Assembly: GCA_032622095.1 (NCBI GenBank)
Contig: CP136061.1
Location: 83,426,324-83,490,323 of the forward strand
Reading direction: 5' to 3'
Length of the DNA: 64,000 nt
DNA from: Siphonodentalium dalli
Lineage: Eukaryota; Mollusca; Scaphopoda; Gadilida; Siphonodentaliidae
Shown here one piece after another: positions 32,031-42,853 of the stretch (its first letter is position 1; each line of letters begins with the position of its first letter). The notes under the pieces were generated by a model. The model was not told the DNA's origin, made no database searches, and was given only the letters and a program-made list of their open reading frames with translations. A program made the translations under genes and the position numbers.

Positions 32031-32900
32031 CTATAAATGTCGATCTCTGGTGTGTATCTTCAAGTGTTCCTTCAAATTGCCTGACCGGGCGAATGATTTT
32101 TCACAAATGTCACATGGATATGGCCGATCGCCGGAATGGATTCTCTTATGCCTCGTCAAATCGCTTGAACGTGCGAATACATTCATGCATATCTCACACT
32201 GATAGGGCCGATCTCCGGTGTGTATCCTTTTGTGTGAGGTCAAATGTCCCGAAAGGGTGAACGATTTTTCACAAAGATCGCACTGATATGGGCGATCTCC
32301 AGTGTGGATCCTCTTGTGTACAATCAAATTTCCCGATACGATGAATGATTTTTCACAAACATCACATTGATACGGGCGTTCACCGGAGTGGATCCTCTTA
32401 TGTGCCGCCATGTTGCTCGATTTCATGAATGCTTTGGTACATATATCGCATTGATATGGTCGGTCTCCGGTGTGTATCCTCCTGTGTGAAATCAAAGCTG
32501 CCGATGCACTGAATGATTTTTCACAAATATCACATTGATAAGGGCAATCGCCTATGTGGGTTTTCTTATGTCTCGTCAGGTTGCTTGATCTATTGAATGT
32601 TGTATGGCATATATCACACTGATATGGTCGATCTCCCGTGTGAGTTATCTTATGTTCAGCCAATGTGCCCGATTGAGTGAAAGATTTATCACAAATATCA
32701 CAACTATGCGGGCGATCGCCGCTGTGAATCCTCTTATGTACAGTTAAACTTCTTGCAGTTTTGAATGAATATTCACATATATCGCATTTATGTGGGCGGT
32801 CACCAGAGTGAATATTTTTGTGATATGTGAGGCAGCTTGAACTAGTGAATGCTTTCCCGCATACATCGCACGCGTATGGGGGGTAATTAACATGGATCAT
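32031..32900 (-). CDS. C2H2 zinc-finger protein ZNF2, 10 fingers
   Basis: A 289-residue frame with ten uninterrupted C2H2 fingers joined by HTGDRPYQC/HSGDRPYQC-type linkers, starting Met-Ile-His-Val-Asn-Tyr-Pro-Pro-Tyr-Ala-Cys. All ten keep both Cys and both His. The start is placed just ahead of finger 1 and is probably internal to a longer gene, since frameshifted finger-like sequence continues upstream to about 33110. After finger 10 the linker is altered (Thr-Arg-Asp-Arg-His-Leu) and a stop follows, with decayed fingers beyond. Predicted nuclear DNA-binding protein. No effector domain is visible. Fingers with Ser-Gly before the recognition-helix Leu and fingers with Ser-Ser often alternate, which suggests growth by two-finger units. 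Confidence 0.75.
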   Translation of the reverse strand: MIHVNYPPYACDVCGKAFTSSSCLTYHKNIHSGDRPHKCDICEYSFKTARSLTVHKRIHSGDRPHSCDICDKSFTQSGTLAEHKITHTGDRPYQCDICHTTFNRSSNLTRHKKTHIGDCPYQCDICEKSFSASAALISHRRIHTGDRPYQCDICTKAFMKSSNMAAHKRIHSGERPYQCDVCEKSFIVSGNLIVHKRIHTGDRPYQCDLCEKSFTLSGHLTSHKRIHTGDRPYQCEICMNVFARSSDLTRHKRIHSGDRPYPCDICEKSFARSGNLKEHLKIHTRDRHL

Positions 32901-33130
32901 TTTGGGAAGTCAGTAGCCCTATGCCATCTAAAACAAATGATTTCCCGCAAATATACCGGTAACAATTGTGCGTGTTCATGTACCTGTATGTTTGGTATGA
33001 CCGGTCATTAGACTGTGTTCTTCGGCATTCTTTCGTATTGATTAAATGGTTTATCACCGGTGTGAACCCTAAATGCTTCCAGACAAATATCGGCCACACA
33101 TATCCATCGAAGGCAAACTAATCTTTCGAC
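32901..33130 (-). pseudogene. Frameshifted sequence upstream of ZNF2
   Basis: The minus strand contains Ile-Cys-Gly-Lys-Ser-Phe and, in another frame, Arg-Val-His-Thr-Gly-Asp-Lys-Pro-Phe, i.e. linker and half-finger remains. The matching stretch lies at 61294-61560. Confidence 0.45.
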
Positions 33131-33493
33131 AGCTTTTAGTCATTTGTCCGATATAATCATATATAGGTATATATAGGTCTACATACTACCGTACTTCTTT
33201 CTTGTGAAGGAGAAGATCTCTCGATATTTTCGACCATCCTGGGCGCTTTGCGCCCTACCACTATTATGTGTACCGTACTTCTTTCTTCTTCCTCGATGAA
33301 TGTTTCGCTGAACCTCCGCGTTGGAGTGATATTCGTTTTGCGCGGGTTTGTTCTGACGACTCAATATTTTCTATTTGCCTTATGAAAACTGATTATCAAC
33401 TTTGAACGGAGAACTTGCAATGAAACATAATATATAACAGACCAAAGACGAACTAACGCTGTAAAATCTCTTTGTCTCGAGGCATTTGTTCCA

Positions 33494-33551
33494 GTCGTCA
33501 GATAATATTTGGTACTGACTTTTAGATACACTTGTTGGGTGTTCGATTCAG
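33494..33551 (-). promoter_or_regulatory. Upstream block shared by three ZNF genes (ZNF2 copy)
   Basis: Matches 14320-14374 and 61758-61815: cgtcagataatatttggtac, then tgacttttagatacacttgt and tgggtgttcgattcag. It lies about 0.6 kb upstream of the ZNF2 array. Inferred promoter or 5' exon. Confidence 0.5.
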
Positions 33552-33640
33552 TTTGTGTTTGTCGAGTACCGTGCATGTGTATGTAGTGTTATTAGCGATG
33601 TCCGATTCCAAAATGAATCGTGGTTATTAATGTTCACCAC

Positions 33641-33825
33641 GTGTTATTCGTTGCAATAACATTTAAATCATTAACTGAAGTGTTAAATTACTGAAGCGAG
33701 CAATTGTTAAGTGCGTGCATATTAATTTGAAGTATTATATGGTTTAGACTTGTCCAACATTGACTGTATACATTGAAGGGATATCTTTGTTTGGGAAAAT
33801 AAATGAGAAAGATGGAGGCCTATCG
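33641..33825. other. Unassigned spacer
   Basis: AT-rich sequence with no recognised feature. Confidence 0.3.
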
Positions 33826-34125
33826 GTTACACTGGTGTAAATATGGTTCGCATGCGGATGCGGGTGGAATATATAGAAGAGAATAAAATAGACACTGGGC
33901 CCTGATTGGTCAATAGCCTTGTGTGCTTTTCGCATACAAAAAATCACCACACATCTTCCCTATGCTTTTCCCCTAGGTAAAATAACAATTGGCACAGGGA
34001 TTAACCCTTTTAGTAAAGTTTGATTTTTTTGGTGTGGCCTAAAATAGGCATATGACAGTATTTTTTATGCGGTTCTGACACTAGTTACGAAAAAACAAGA
34101 TTTAAAGGCGAATTCCCTGCTAGGC
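33826..34125. repeat. Direct repeat, left copy (about 300 bp)
   Basis: Shares with 35148-35430: ttacactggtgtaaata.ggt, gaataaaatagaca, gggccctgattggtcaatag, aaaataacaattggcaca and gacactagttacgaaaa. The two copies flank about 1 kb without a gene. LTR-like spacing, but no TG...CA ends or primer-binding site were seen. Confidence 0.75.
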
Positions 34126-35147
34126 AGACATGATTTTTGTGTGTAAAATGTAAATTTTTCAGATTTAAGAAAAATTTGGACCCAACATTTATATTGCCAC
34201 AGTATACGCTAAAACATTAGCACTGAGGCATATGGGCAGCATTTACACCAATATAACCTAAAGGGAAAAAATAGCATTTTGGCATTTTTGATTCTTGGAG
34301 TCAATTTAAAGCATTTTTCAGAGCCTGGTCTTTCAGTCCAATGAATATCTCATGTATGGTGTGGCTATTCTTGCTGCTGATGTCTTCTTTCACTTACATC
34401 AGCCAAAAAACTAATCTGATTTTTCATTAAAAAATGCCAATTTTCCAAGGTATTTTAAAATTTGTTCAAGGTAGTAATAGTCACATGATAATGCGAATGA
34501 CCCTTAACATGAGTATGCCAATGACACACATATCAATTGTTATAAGAAGCTAATCTAACAAGTATTTTGGATTTTATAGCCAGTGATATACAGCTATATT
34601 TCATAAAAGTGTGTCATTTCCACTGGTGGGAATGGCCATTTGAAGGTTAATAGCACTAAAACTTGGAAACATTTAAGAAAATGCTTCAGCAATTCAAAAA
34701 GAGCATGTCTTTATTCAACTAATTTAACATACACCCACATCCAGTTATCTTGGATCACCCTTGCAGACCTGAAAATGTCATAATTTAGTCTTCCATGCGC
34801 TGATAAAGTCACGAGCTTGATGCTCAGCTGATCAGATGTGGACTCAATGACCTCACATCACCAGAAGTTCTCTCCTGGAAAGAATAGTGTGCAGTCTTCC
34901 ATAGCTGATCCAACACCAGACCACAACTGTGTGAAAAATGGCCTCAACATGACTGGTGGTGGACAATTGTGCTTTTTTATGAATAATGTGTTAAAGGGGT
35001 GGGGTTAAATTGTGTGTGATAAATAAAGAACCACAAAAGTGATATTATTTTTGAACACATTTTTTTCATTGATTGGTAATTCTGAAGAAATGTAGGGAGT
35101 TACAATTATTCCATGAAAAGGCTGGCTATCGCTTTAGATTACACTGG
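34126..35147. other. Non-coding interval between direct repeats
   Basis: AT-rich; no open frame or motif recognised. Confidence 0.4.
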
Positions 35148-35430
35148 TGTAAATAGGGTTCGGAGTGACCATCTAGCGGATGTGGGAGGAATAAATAGGA
35201 GAGAATAAAATAGACATTGGGCCCTGATTGGTCAATAGCCTTGTGTGTTTTTTGCATAAAAAATCACCACACCTCTTCCCTATGATTCCCCATAGGTAAA
35301 ATAACAATTGGCACATGAGTTAACCCTTTGTAGTGGAGTTTGATTTTTGTTGTGGTTTAAAATATGACAGTATTTTTTTATGCGGTTCTGACACTAGTTA
35401 CGAAAACACAAGATTTAAAGGCGAATTCCC
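35148..35430. repeat. Direct repeat, right copy (about 290 bp)
   Basis: Diverged copy of 33826-34125, several percent different plus indels. It is followed by a short (ctt)n tract. Confidence 0.75.
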
Positions 35431-35539
35431 TTCTTCTTCTTCTTCCGATTACAGTCCACCATCAACAGGCTGATGATTATGACTAATTTATTTTGGCAAC
35501 GACTGGCTATAATTTCTCTTCATGATTAGGGTTTGTGAT

Positions 35540-37480
35540 AAAATAATTGATTTGATTTGAATTGAATTTGATTTGAATTTGGAAGTCATGATTAGTTGAT
35601 TGGATTCTTTAATGGGTCGATTGGGTTTTCTGGGACGTCCAGCATGGATATACTTGGTTCATTATCCTGGTCCTGAACTCATCGACTGGAATGATGGTGA
35701 CTATTTCCGTTGGTATAGCATTCCATTCTCTTATGGTCCGGGGAAAGAAAGAAAAATTGTGGCAATAGTAGTTGGATTGTGGAATTATGTAGCCAGCCGC
35801 ATTAGTGTGCCTGGGTTCTCTTGTTCTTTTAGCATATTCATCGATTTTGATTGCGGCATGTTGATGGTGGATTTTGTGCATCATGAATAATCGAGCCTGG
35901 TGCCTCCTTGACTGTAAAGAGTGCCATCTCAGTGTATCTATCATGTCTGATACGCTGGATGTTCTTCTGTATCTGTTGAGAGCATATCTAGCAGCGCGTC
36001 GTTGAACTTTCTCCAATGCATCTACATTCTTGTCTGTGTATGGGTCCCATACAGTCGGTGCATATTCCATTAATGGCCTTACTAAAGACTTAAACGCAGT
36101 CGCCTTCAGATGATTAGAACTTATCTGTAGATCTATATCTCTTCAGAAAATTCAGCGTCCTGTTAGCCTTAGCAGCTGTATTGTCTATATGCTGATTCCA
36201 TGACATATTTGATGTAATAGTCACTCCAAGATATTTTGTCTTCTGCACCTTGTTTAATTGTATCCCATGGAGTGAGTATTCTGAATCGATAATATTCTGC
36301 GAATGGGTTATATGCATTGCTTCACATTTAGCTGGATTGAAGCTCATTTTCATTTATTCTCCCACTCTTCTAGTGATCTGATGTCCTTTTGTAGTTCCTC
36401 TGCATCTTCCGCGTCTTGTAGATTTTATTTCTTTATCGATGTCATTTATGTAATAGAGGAACAGACTAGGTCCCAACAAATATCCTTGTGGAACTCCTGA
36501 TGTAACTCTTCCTTCGTATGACTTCTCTCCATTTACTACTACATTCTGTCTTCTATCTTGTAAGAAACTTCCTATGCATTTGTTAGTTTTGCCACCAATT
36601 CCATAGGTTTTAAGTTTATATAGTAAATGGCTGTGGCTGACCTTATCAAACGCCTTGCTGAAGTCAAGGAAAATTACATCTGTTTGCAGTCCATTGTTTA
36701 TATTGTTTGTAATATATGCAGTGAATTCAATTAGCTGTGTTTCGCACAACCTCTTGTCTCTGAATCCATGCTGTTTGTCAGTTAATATCAGTTGTTCTGT
36801 TCCATGTTTCATTATTTTTCTACAAATAATATGCTCCATTATTTTACATGTTATGCATGTCAGTGATATTGGTCGGTAGTTAGCTGGGTCATTCTTCTTT
36901 TCTTTCTTATATACTGACACAACATTTGCTTTCTTCCATACTGATACGGATGATACTTCTCCAGTTCCATATGACTTTCTGAATATTGCTCCTAGAATCA
37001 GGGTCTTTAAAATTAATGGGCTAATCTCATCTGGTCCAGGTGCTTTGTGGACCTTCAACTCTCTCAAAAGTTTTTCTATCACAGGGTCCGTAATTTCTAT
37101 GTCTTCCATTGATGAGTAAGATAATAATTATGTGGCTTCTCCATTCAAGGTGTTGTAATCGTCCTGTTTGTTGAAGACAGACTCAAATTGTCGGTTTAGT
37201 GCATCGGCTTTTTCTTTTGGAGTTTCAAACCTTTTCCCATCAACTTCAAGCATCTCCACACCAGATTTTTCCGTCTTCACATGCTTCACATGCTTTACAT
37301 AAGTCCAGAATTTCTTCATACATTTGAACGTATCCTGTTCTTCCTTCATCAGTGTTACCATATAATCCACACATAGTCCCAGTATGCTCGCCTCATTTCC
37401 TTCTGGATATTTCTTTTTAATTCTTTGAACTGAGCGACTCTATTATCTTTCTCATGGACACAATGCGTGGTGTACGAAAC
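35540..37480 (-). mobile_element. Jockey/CR1-like LINE remnant, copy 1
   Basis: Four consecutive minus-strand frames make up most of a non-LTR reverse transcriptase. 37480-37128 is the N-terminal linker (Arg-Ala-Tyr-Trp-Asp-Tyr; Phe-Trp-Thr-Tyr-Val-Lys). 37109-36354 is the RT core with Lys-Ala-Pro-Gly-Pro-Asp, Asn-Tyr-Arg-Pro-Ile-Ser-Leu, Leu-Asp-Phe-Ser-Lys-Ala-Phe-Asp and Gly-Val-Pro-Gln-Gly. 36353-36114 has Lys-Tyr-Leu-Gly-Val. 36070-35609 is the C-terminal part with Trp-Asn-Ala-Ile-Pro. The catalytic Ala-Asp-Asp segment is deleted between Tyr-Ile-Asn-Asp-Ile and the next block, and the frame shifts there. The 3' end is a (tttgatttgaa)n-like tail near 35530-35580. Inactive. Confidence 0.8.
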
Positions 37481-38121
37481 CGTTGTACGAGTTCTTGCAT
37501 AAATAATACTGGATTTCAAAATGCATACCGTATACATGCCTTTCACCTTGTTATAACAACTGGGTTCAACATATAAGTATGCTGAGATGCTAGCCTATTT
37601 GGAGACAAATAGCACACATTCAGAGAACAGCCGAAAGGGTCTCACCTAACGATTGAAATCGTAAACTTGGAAATTATTCAAGAAATAAGGTATATAAATG
37701 TCTTTTGTGACACGATTAAGACATTGTTACGGCAAAGGATTACTTCTTCCCATAGATGGTTCATTCTCACACGTTTTTTAATTAATCTGATATGGATAAT
37801 ATCATTGTTTTGTTTAATACTCATCGATTCTGTACAGTAGGTTCGACGTGAAAATTAAAAAAATGACCGTTGTACTTAGTTCGCGTAACCGGTAATCGAG
37901 TTCACGGATCTCCAATGTGATAAAGGCACCCAGCACAAAGCGTTGTATAAAAATGGAAACAAATGAGTTAAGGAAAAAAGAGATTGCTCTGTCTCCCTTA
38001 TGGAAAATACAATATTGAAAAATGAAGACACAACACGGAACGAAGGAGATAATTGGGAAAAAGAGATTTCTCTGTCTCCCTCGGGAAACAACAGTTCTTA
38101 TTCTACATTTCGAAATTATTC
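37481..38121. other. Non-coding interval in unit 1
   Basis: No recognised gene. The phrase aaaagagattgctctgtc.cc recurs at 37975 and, beyond the CR1 LINE, at about 39187, so the flanks of the LINE may be duplicated. The same interval recurs at 44234-44874. Confidence 0.4.
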
Positions 38122-39138
38122 TCAGTTGTTGAAAGTCACCTCCCCGATATTCACGGCTATGCAGATGATACCCAAATCTACTTTTCATTTCGACCGACAG
38201 AGAGAGGCGAAACTAAAGCACGTCAAATTGTGGAGAACTGTAATGTGGACATTAGAGCGTGGATGATTACCAACCGACTCATGATAAATGACGATAAGAC
38301 TGAATTCATAATCATTGGCTCTCGACAACAACTTCAGAAAGTCAACATCAGTTCAATTCATGTGGGAGACGCCGACATACCAACAAAGGACACTGTTCGC
38401 AACCTGGGATCGTATTTTGACACAAACATGACAATGGATAACCATATCTCTAATATGTGTAAGAAGGCGTTCAGAGGTTTATACAAAATCCGACAAATTA
38501 GACAATACCTCGATGTAGACTCAACTAAGACATTGGTCCATGCTTTTGTCACGTCACACTTAGATTACTGTAATTCTTTACTGTATGGACTACCGGATTA
38601 CCAGTGTGATCGCCTGCAAAAAGTGCTAAATGCTGCGGCGCGAGTTGTATCATACACTCCTCGGCATGAACATATAACTCCAGTTCTCAACCAATTACAC
38701 TGGCTGCCAGTGGAGTATCGAATCATGTTCAAAATTATTTTGCTTGTATTCAAATCTCGTAATAACATGTCAACATTGTATATACAGGATATGATCAAAG
38801 ACAGAAATGTGTGTACATATGGATTACGATCTGATAGTAGTATGCTTTTGTACATTCCTTTCAACAAACAGAAAACGTTTGGCGATAGGGCATTTTCATT
38901 TGCAGGTCCACATCTTTGGAATAGCATTCCACCTCACTTAAAAATATTCACTGATTTAAATAAGTTTAAGACCGGCCTCAAAACATATCTCTTTGATGTA
39001 GCATTTAATTTCTAGATATATGTGCATGTACATGTATTATGCTGATTAGGCAATGAGCTCGATGTAATGTAAAGCGCCGTTGAATATGTACTCATAATAT
39101 TGAGCGCTATACAAATTAATTATTGTATTGTATTGTAT
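38122..39138 (+). mobile_element. CR1/L2-like LINE fragment, copy in unit 1
   Basis: Starts in the reverse transcriptase at Val-Val-Glu-Ser-His-Leu-Pro-Asp-Ile-His-Gly, immediately before Tyr-Ala-Asp-Asp-Thr-Gln, and stays open to the stop at 39013-39015. Downstream landmarks are as in the 21826 copy. The open frame extends 5' to 38053 through sequence that does not look like RT, so the first ~23 residues are probably a fortuitous extension. The 3' end is (attgt)n. Lacks the endonuclease and most of the RT, so it cannot move by itself. Confidence 0.85.
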
Positions 39139-39582
39139 AACAAACCGGAACGAAGACCTAGAACAATTAAACAGAAGACGGGTAAAAGAGATTGCTCTGT
39201 CGCCACTGAAGACGAAAATGATGATCTGAACAAAGAGGCGCGAGCCTGCCTCCCGTTACCACATAAGGTAACATGAGCCTTAAGGTAAGGTATAATAATT
39301 GGCAACAATCTTTATCTCGTAGATTTTCGACTATGTTTAGACCGAGTCCTCTCGAGATAGGAAATATTAATTATTAAAATTAAAAATTGAATTTATCCGT
39401 GATTGTTTACCGATCTCGGTAATGTGAATGGTCACGCTAAATTTGAATCGATGTCAGGCCACTATTGGGTAAATCAGTACGTCATGCTGCATTTCACGAT
39501 TGCAGTTAACAAAATACCTTCCGGTGAAGATAATCGGTTGGCGGATACATTATCCATGTAGTGTGCAGTGCGAAGCGTCTTG
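39139..39582. other. Non-coding interval
   Basis: No gene recognised. Contains an AT-rich patch at about 39362-39395. The same interval recurs at 45892-46335. Confidence 0.4.
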
Positions 39583-40388
39583 CACTCTTATGACTAATGT
39601 GTAGGTTTTCTACACACAATGTGTAGCCCTGCTACACAATCATTATTCATTTTTGACCTTAAACATATTTGTGTAGTATATGTGTAGTTTTATGTACGTA
39701 CACAAATTGTGTAACAATGTTTACACATTAAATGGGTCAATTTATACACACTGGTATGCATAAAATCAAGACACATCCCTTACACATTTTATGCAGATTC
39801 TTACACATATAGGTCGTAGACAAGAATGTAAGTTCAGTATTCTGAATTGTGGATATATAGTATTGATGACATATGGAGATTTATATGTTAAAACGTTCAT
39901 AGCGTTCAATGGTACGTAATATTTTGCTGTCATGTGTGAGTTTCGTTTTAAATGAACAAACCAGATTCGTGGCGTGGTTGCCTAATATTAGTATCAACGT
40001 ATTACAACAAACAAACATTCATATAAACAAATGTAAGAGCAGTATTCGCCATGAAAGTTTTAACAAATAAATCCTCATATATCATTAATACTATGCTCAC
40101 AAGTCGGAATTATGAACTTACATTCCTTGTCTACGATCGCTGTAAATTGTATTCCAAAAAATAAACTCAAACAATATGGCGTCATGTAGCAGACTATGAA
40201 ACTGAAGGCACCGCAATGCGCATGCTCCACGTTCCTACACAATTGTGTGTAACAAAATATACACATTATGTGTAGAACGGCACTTGGTCAATGTATTTGT
40301 TTTTAAAACTACACATTGCTATGTGTATTAACCGGGTTTACACATTTGATGTGTAATCGTTTCTATACACATTAGTTATAATAGTGTG
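39583..40388. mobile_element. Element C copy 1 (TACACA/TGTGTA array)
   Basis: About 806 bp bounded by cactcttatgactaatgtg and cacattagttataatagtgtg, inverted and imperfect. Both end regions (about 250 bp left, 170 bp right) are crowded with tgtgtag / tacaca words, often as short inverted pairs. The centre (39830-40240) is ordinary AT-rich DNA. It is built like element B: same CACTCTTA-type termini and size, different short motif. Confidence 0.7.
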
Positions 40389-40418
40389 TATGCGTTCAAA
40401 GCGTATTAATGGGTGAAT

Positions 40419-41986
40419 ACAGAGGCGGACTGGCCGATCGGGAGACCGGGAAAATTCCCGATGGGCCGGAGGCCGTGGGGGGGGGGCGCCACATGTGTTG
40501 TTTAACCAGCCTAATTGGCTAATCGTAATTGTGTCATTAAATGAACGTGTCAGCATCATATAACACAACGTAAAGACCCCGTTAATATCGAGATTTTAAT
40601 GATAACTCCCACCTGTAAATCCCAAAAAAAATTCTCACGCACCCCTCCCGGACCCTCCCCAAATTTAAATTTCCAACACAATAGGAACGCTTCAGTTGAG
40701 GCCAGTCTAGATGTTAGGATTAGCGATTTTCTTGAATAGTTTTCAAAATTTTCTCACCCCGGGCCGAACAACCATGGACAGCCCGGTGTGTCCTGATTTC
40801 TTGTCCGTAGCCGTGTGCATTTGTCAGGAGTTAGATGTTAGATGTTAGAATTTATGAAATTTTTCAGGTAAAAATATCTGAATTGTCTCATACACTCTCA
40901 AATAAAGCAATTGATTTAGGTCCACCATAGAACCAAAATCCGCGATAGTACCAGAGAGTTTGGTACTATAATCCTTTAGAGCCTGTTTAGCGTTATAGAA
41001 CCAGATGAGTTGGTACTCCACAGAGGGCCAATCGTTGGCTCCAAGCTGATTGGGTGAGACCGTGGGTGTGTCAATATCGAGTGCCGTGTGCAAATGATAA
41101 AATTAAAGTGAAAAGATGGCCGCCCGTCGACTCGCGGTCATAGATCTGTCGGATTATTTCATTTAGCGCTATGCTAGGGAGTCTTTGTGGTTATGTACTT
41201 AATTCGATGTTTAAACGCGGCAGCATCATTTGGAATCTAACATGTCACATTGTTAAATTTGCCGGTATCTGGGCTGTTTTGTTCTCTGGAGTACCAAATT
41301 TCTGGAGCTATGCGTAGTACCTAAATACTTCAGAGTACCTGTCTTGATGTTTTGGTTCTTCAGATAATATAATGGGCGTGTCAAGAAAGCATCTATTTCT
41401 TGGCAATTCATATCGTGTGCGTCATGGCTTGGGTGTCATAAATGCGGGTGGCTATTATATGCATAAAGCCCGGATACATATAGGTACTCCACATAACCTA
41501 AATATAGGTACTGCAGATAACCGACAAATATAGGTACTCCAGAGAACCTAATATATAGGTACTCCAGAGAACCAAAATATATAGGTACTCCAGAGTACCT
41601 AAATATTTATTAGGTACTCTAGAGTACCAACAAATTGGTACTCCCCCTGGGACAAAGCTTAGTACCTACGTAGGTACTCCAGAGTACCTATTGTTTTAAG
41701 AGTGTACCGGGAATATATAGAACCATGGTTTATGAATATATAGGATATTAGGCCAGAACACTGAGGTGCAAATGGAATTATGCAAAAACATGTATTTGGT
41801 CTGACTCTGATTCAAGGGGGTGTAGTTGGAATTTTCCAAGGTGGACACCCCCCCCAGAACAGATTCTGATTCAAGGGGGGGGGGGTGCAGTTGGAAGTTC
41901 CCAAGGTGGACACCCCCGTGAACAGATTCTGATGGGCCGGTATTATATTTATTTCCCGGGCCGGTTTTTTGGTCCAGTCCGCCTAT
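40419..41986. mobile_element. hAT-type element D copy 1 with 8-bp duplication
   Basis: Flanked by GGGTGAAT at 40411-40418 and 41987-41994. Ends are acagaggcggactggcc and the inverted ccagtccgcctat, matching hAT-type termini. A gatcgggagaccggg / cccgggccggtt region follows on each side. It has no transposase frame. Element B is nested inside at 40891-41706, and G/C runs occur at 40477-40486 and about 41848-41888. The host sequence is a zinc-finger remnant (gggtgaatgattttctacaa). Confidence 0.85.
40891..41706. mobile_element. Element B copy 2, nested in element D
   Basis: Same ends as 16692-17487 (tacactctcaaa...ttttaagagtgta) but in reverse orientation. The ggtactcYagagtacc array lies at 41280-41690, with about a dozen intact or half sites. 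No open frame of interest. Confidence 0.85.
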
Positions 41987-41994
41987 GGGTGAAT

Positions 41995-42090
41995 GATTTT
42001 CTACAACTATCACATTGATACGGGCTATCCCCGGAGTGAATTATCTTATGACTCGTCAAGCTATTTGATTTAGTAAATGTACCTATGTCT
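41995..42090 (-). pseudogene. C2H2 finger remnant, unit 1
   Basis: The minus strand reads [21 protein letters not shown] and then Cys-Asp-Ser-Cys: the end of one finger and the start of the next. It is interrupted by element D exactly within the second finger. Confidence 0.7.
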
Positions 42091-42853
42091 CGCCACAGAG
42101 ATTTTGGCTCAGCTGTTATCACTCGTGAATGATCCACATGCTACCATCGCCATATTGATTGGTTCTGGGATCGGCTGACATTACTAGTATTTTTCTAGTT
42201 TTTGCTAGTACATACATGTATGGTACTCACATAATGACCAGCGCCCCTGACGATGACCCGGTCAATACATAATAGGTCGAAACAATGAATGGAGCCGCCG
42301 TATAAAGTGTGTGATATACCCTTTTGCGGTTAAATGATGGACAACTATATAATCATGGCATAGCGATATAGTTAGCCATTCATTGTCGGGCGCGGACCAG
42401 AGGTGATGCAACCTTCCGTGTCAGACTTTTAGGTAGAAAAGGATTTCACTTACAACACTATTCGTATTGAACTTGAAGCAATATATCTTTATAGGGTTGC
42501 ACTTTTTATGGAGGTTAGTTGTTTTCCGAATGTGAATGCGAAAATGGGAACTTCGTCGCGCCTATTTTTGACATAACATAGATTAAAACTAGATGGAAAA
42601 CGGGATATTTATTAAATTAACGGTAGCCATAACACAAGCTGCAAACAGAGTTCAGCCCCTCGCTACGCTATGTCTGACCGCTGCCGGCATTTGTATTTTA
42701 TTTAAATTAAATCTAACATTTTGTTATTGAAGTGTTTTGTCAGTTACAATTCATCCTGGCTTGATCTAGACAATTTCAAATGAATATTGACAGTTCAGTT
42801 TCTCAGTATAATGCATGACAAAAATTATTATACGAGCTTATACACCAAATATA
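42091..42853. other. No gene recognised (recurs at 48857-49618)
   Basis: AT-rich interval without recognised motifs. Confidence 0.4.

Larger units (their letters stand above)
30753..33640. repeat. Duplicated ZNF block, copy 1
   Basis: Collinear with 58396-61905 and in the same orientation: shared non-coding 3' flank (gtcgacgca.ttatctgtattttgagc; gttagaagcgaactatttctcgaa), ZNF gene, and shared 5' flank (gttgggtgttcgattcagttt; aatgaatcgtggttattaa). Copy 1 carries a MITE-A at 31437-31963 that copy 2 lacks. Copy 2 carries the minisatellite 58795-59400 that copy 1 lacks. Confidence 0.8.
36101..42853. repeat. 6.75-kb tandem duplication, unit 1
   Basis: Nearly identical to 42854-49618, directly adjacent and in the same orientation. 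Units begin cgccttcagatgattagaac and end cttatacaccaaatata. The left boundary falls inside the LINE remnant, so unit 2 holds only its upstream (N-terminal) part. Only a handful of differences were seen. Confidence 0.95.

Noticed and set aside
33826-35430. Calling this an LTR retrotransposon
   Set aside because: No TG/CA termini, primer-binding site, polypurine tract or coding sequence could be pointed out; left as direct repeats.
37814-38266. 124-, 71- and 88-residue frames around 38 kb and again around 44.7 kb
   Set aside because: Duplicated only because the 6.75-kb unit is duplicated; Phe/Ser-rich or truncated RT-adjacent translations without motifs.
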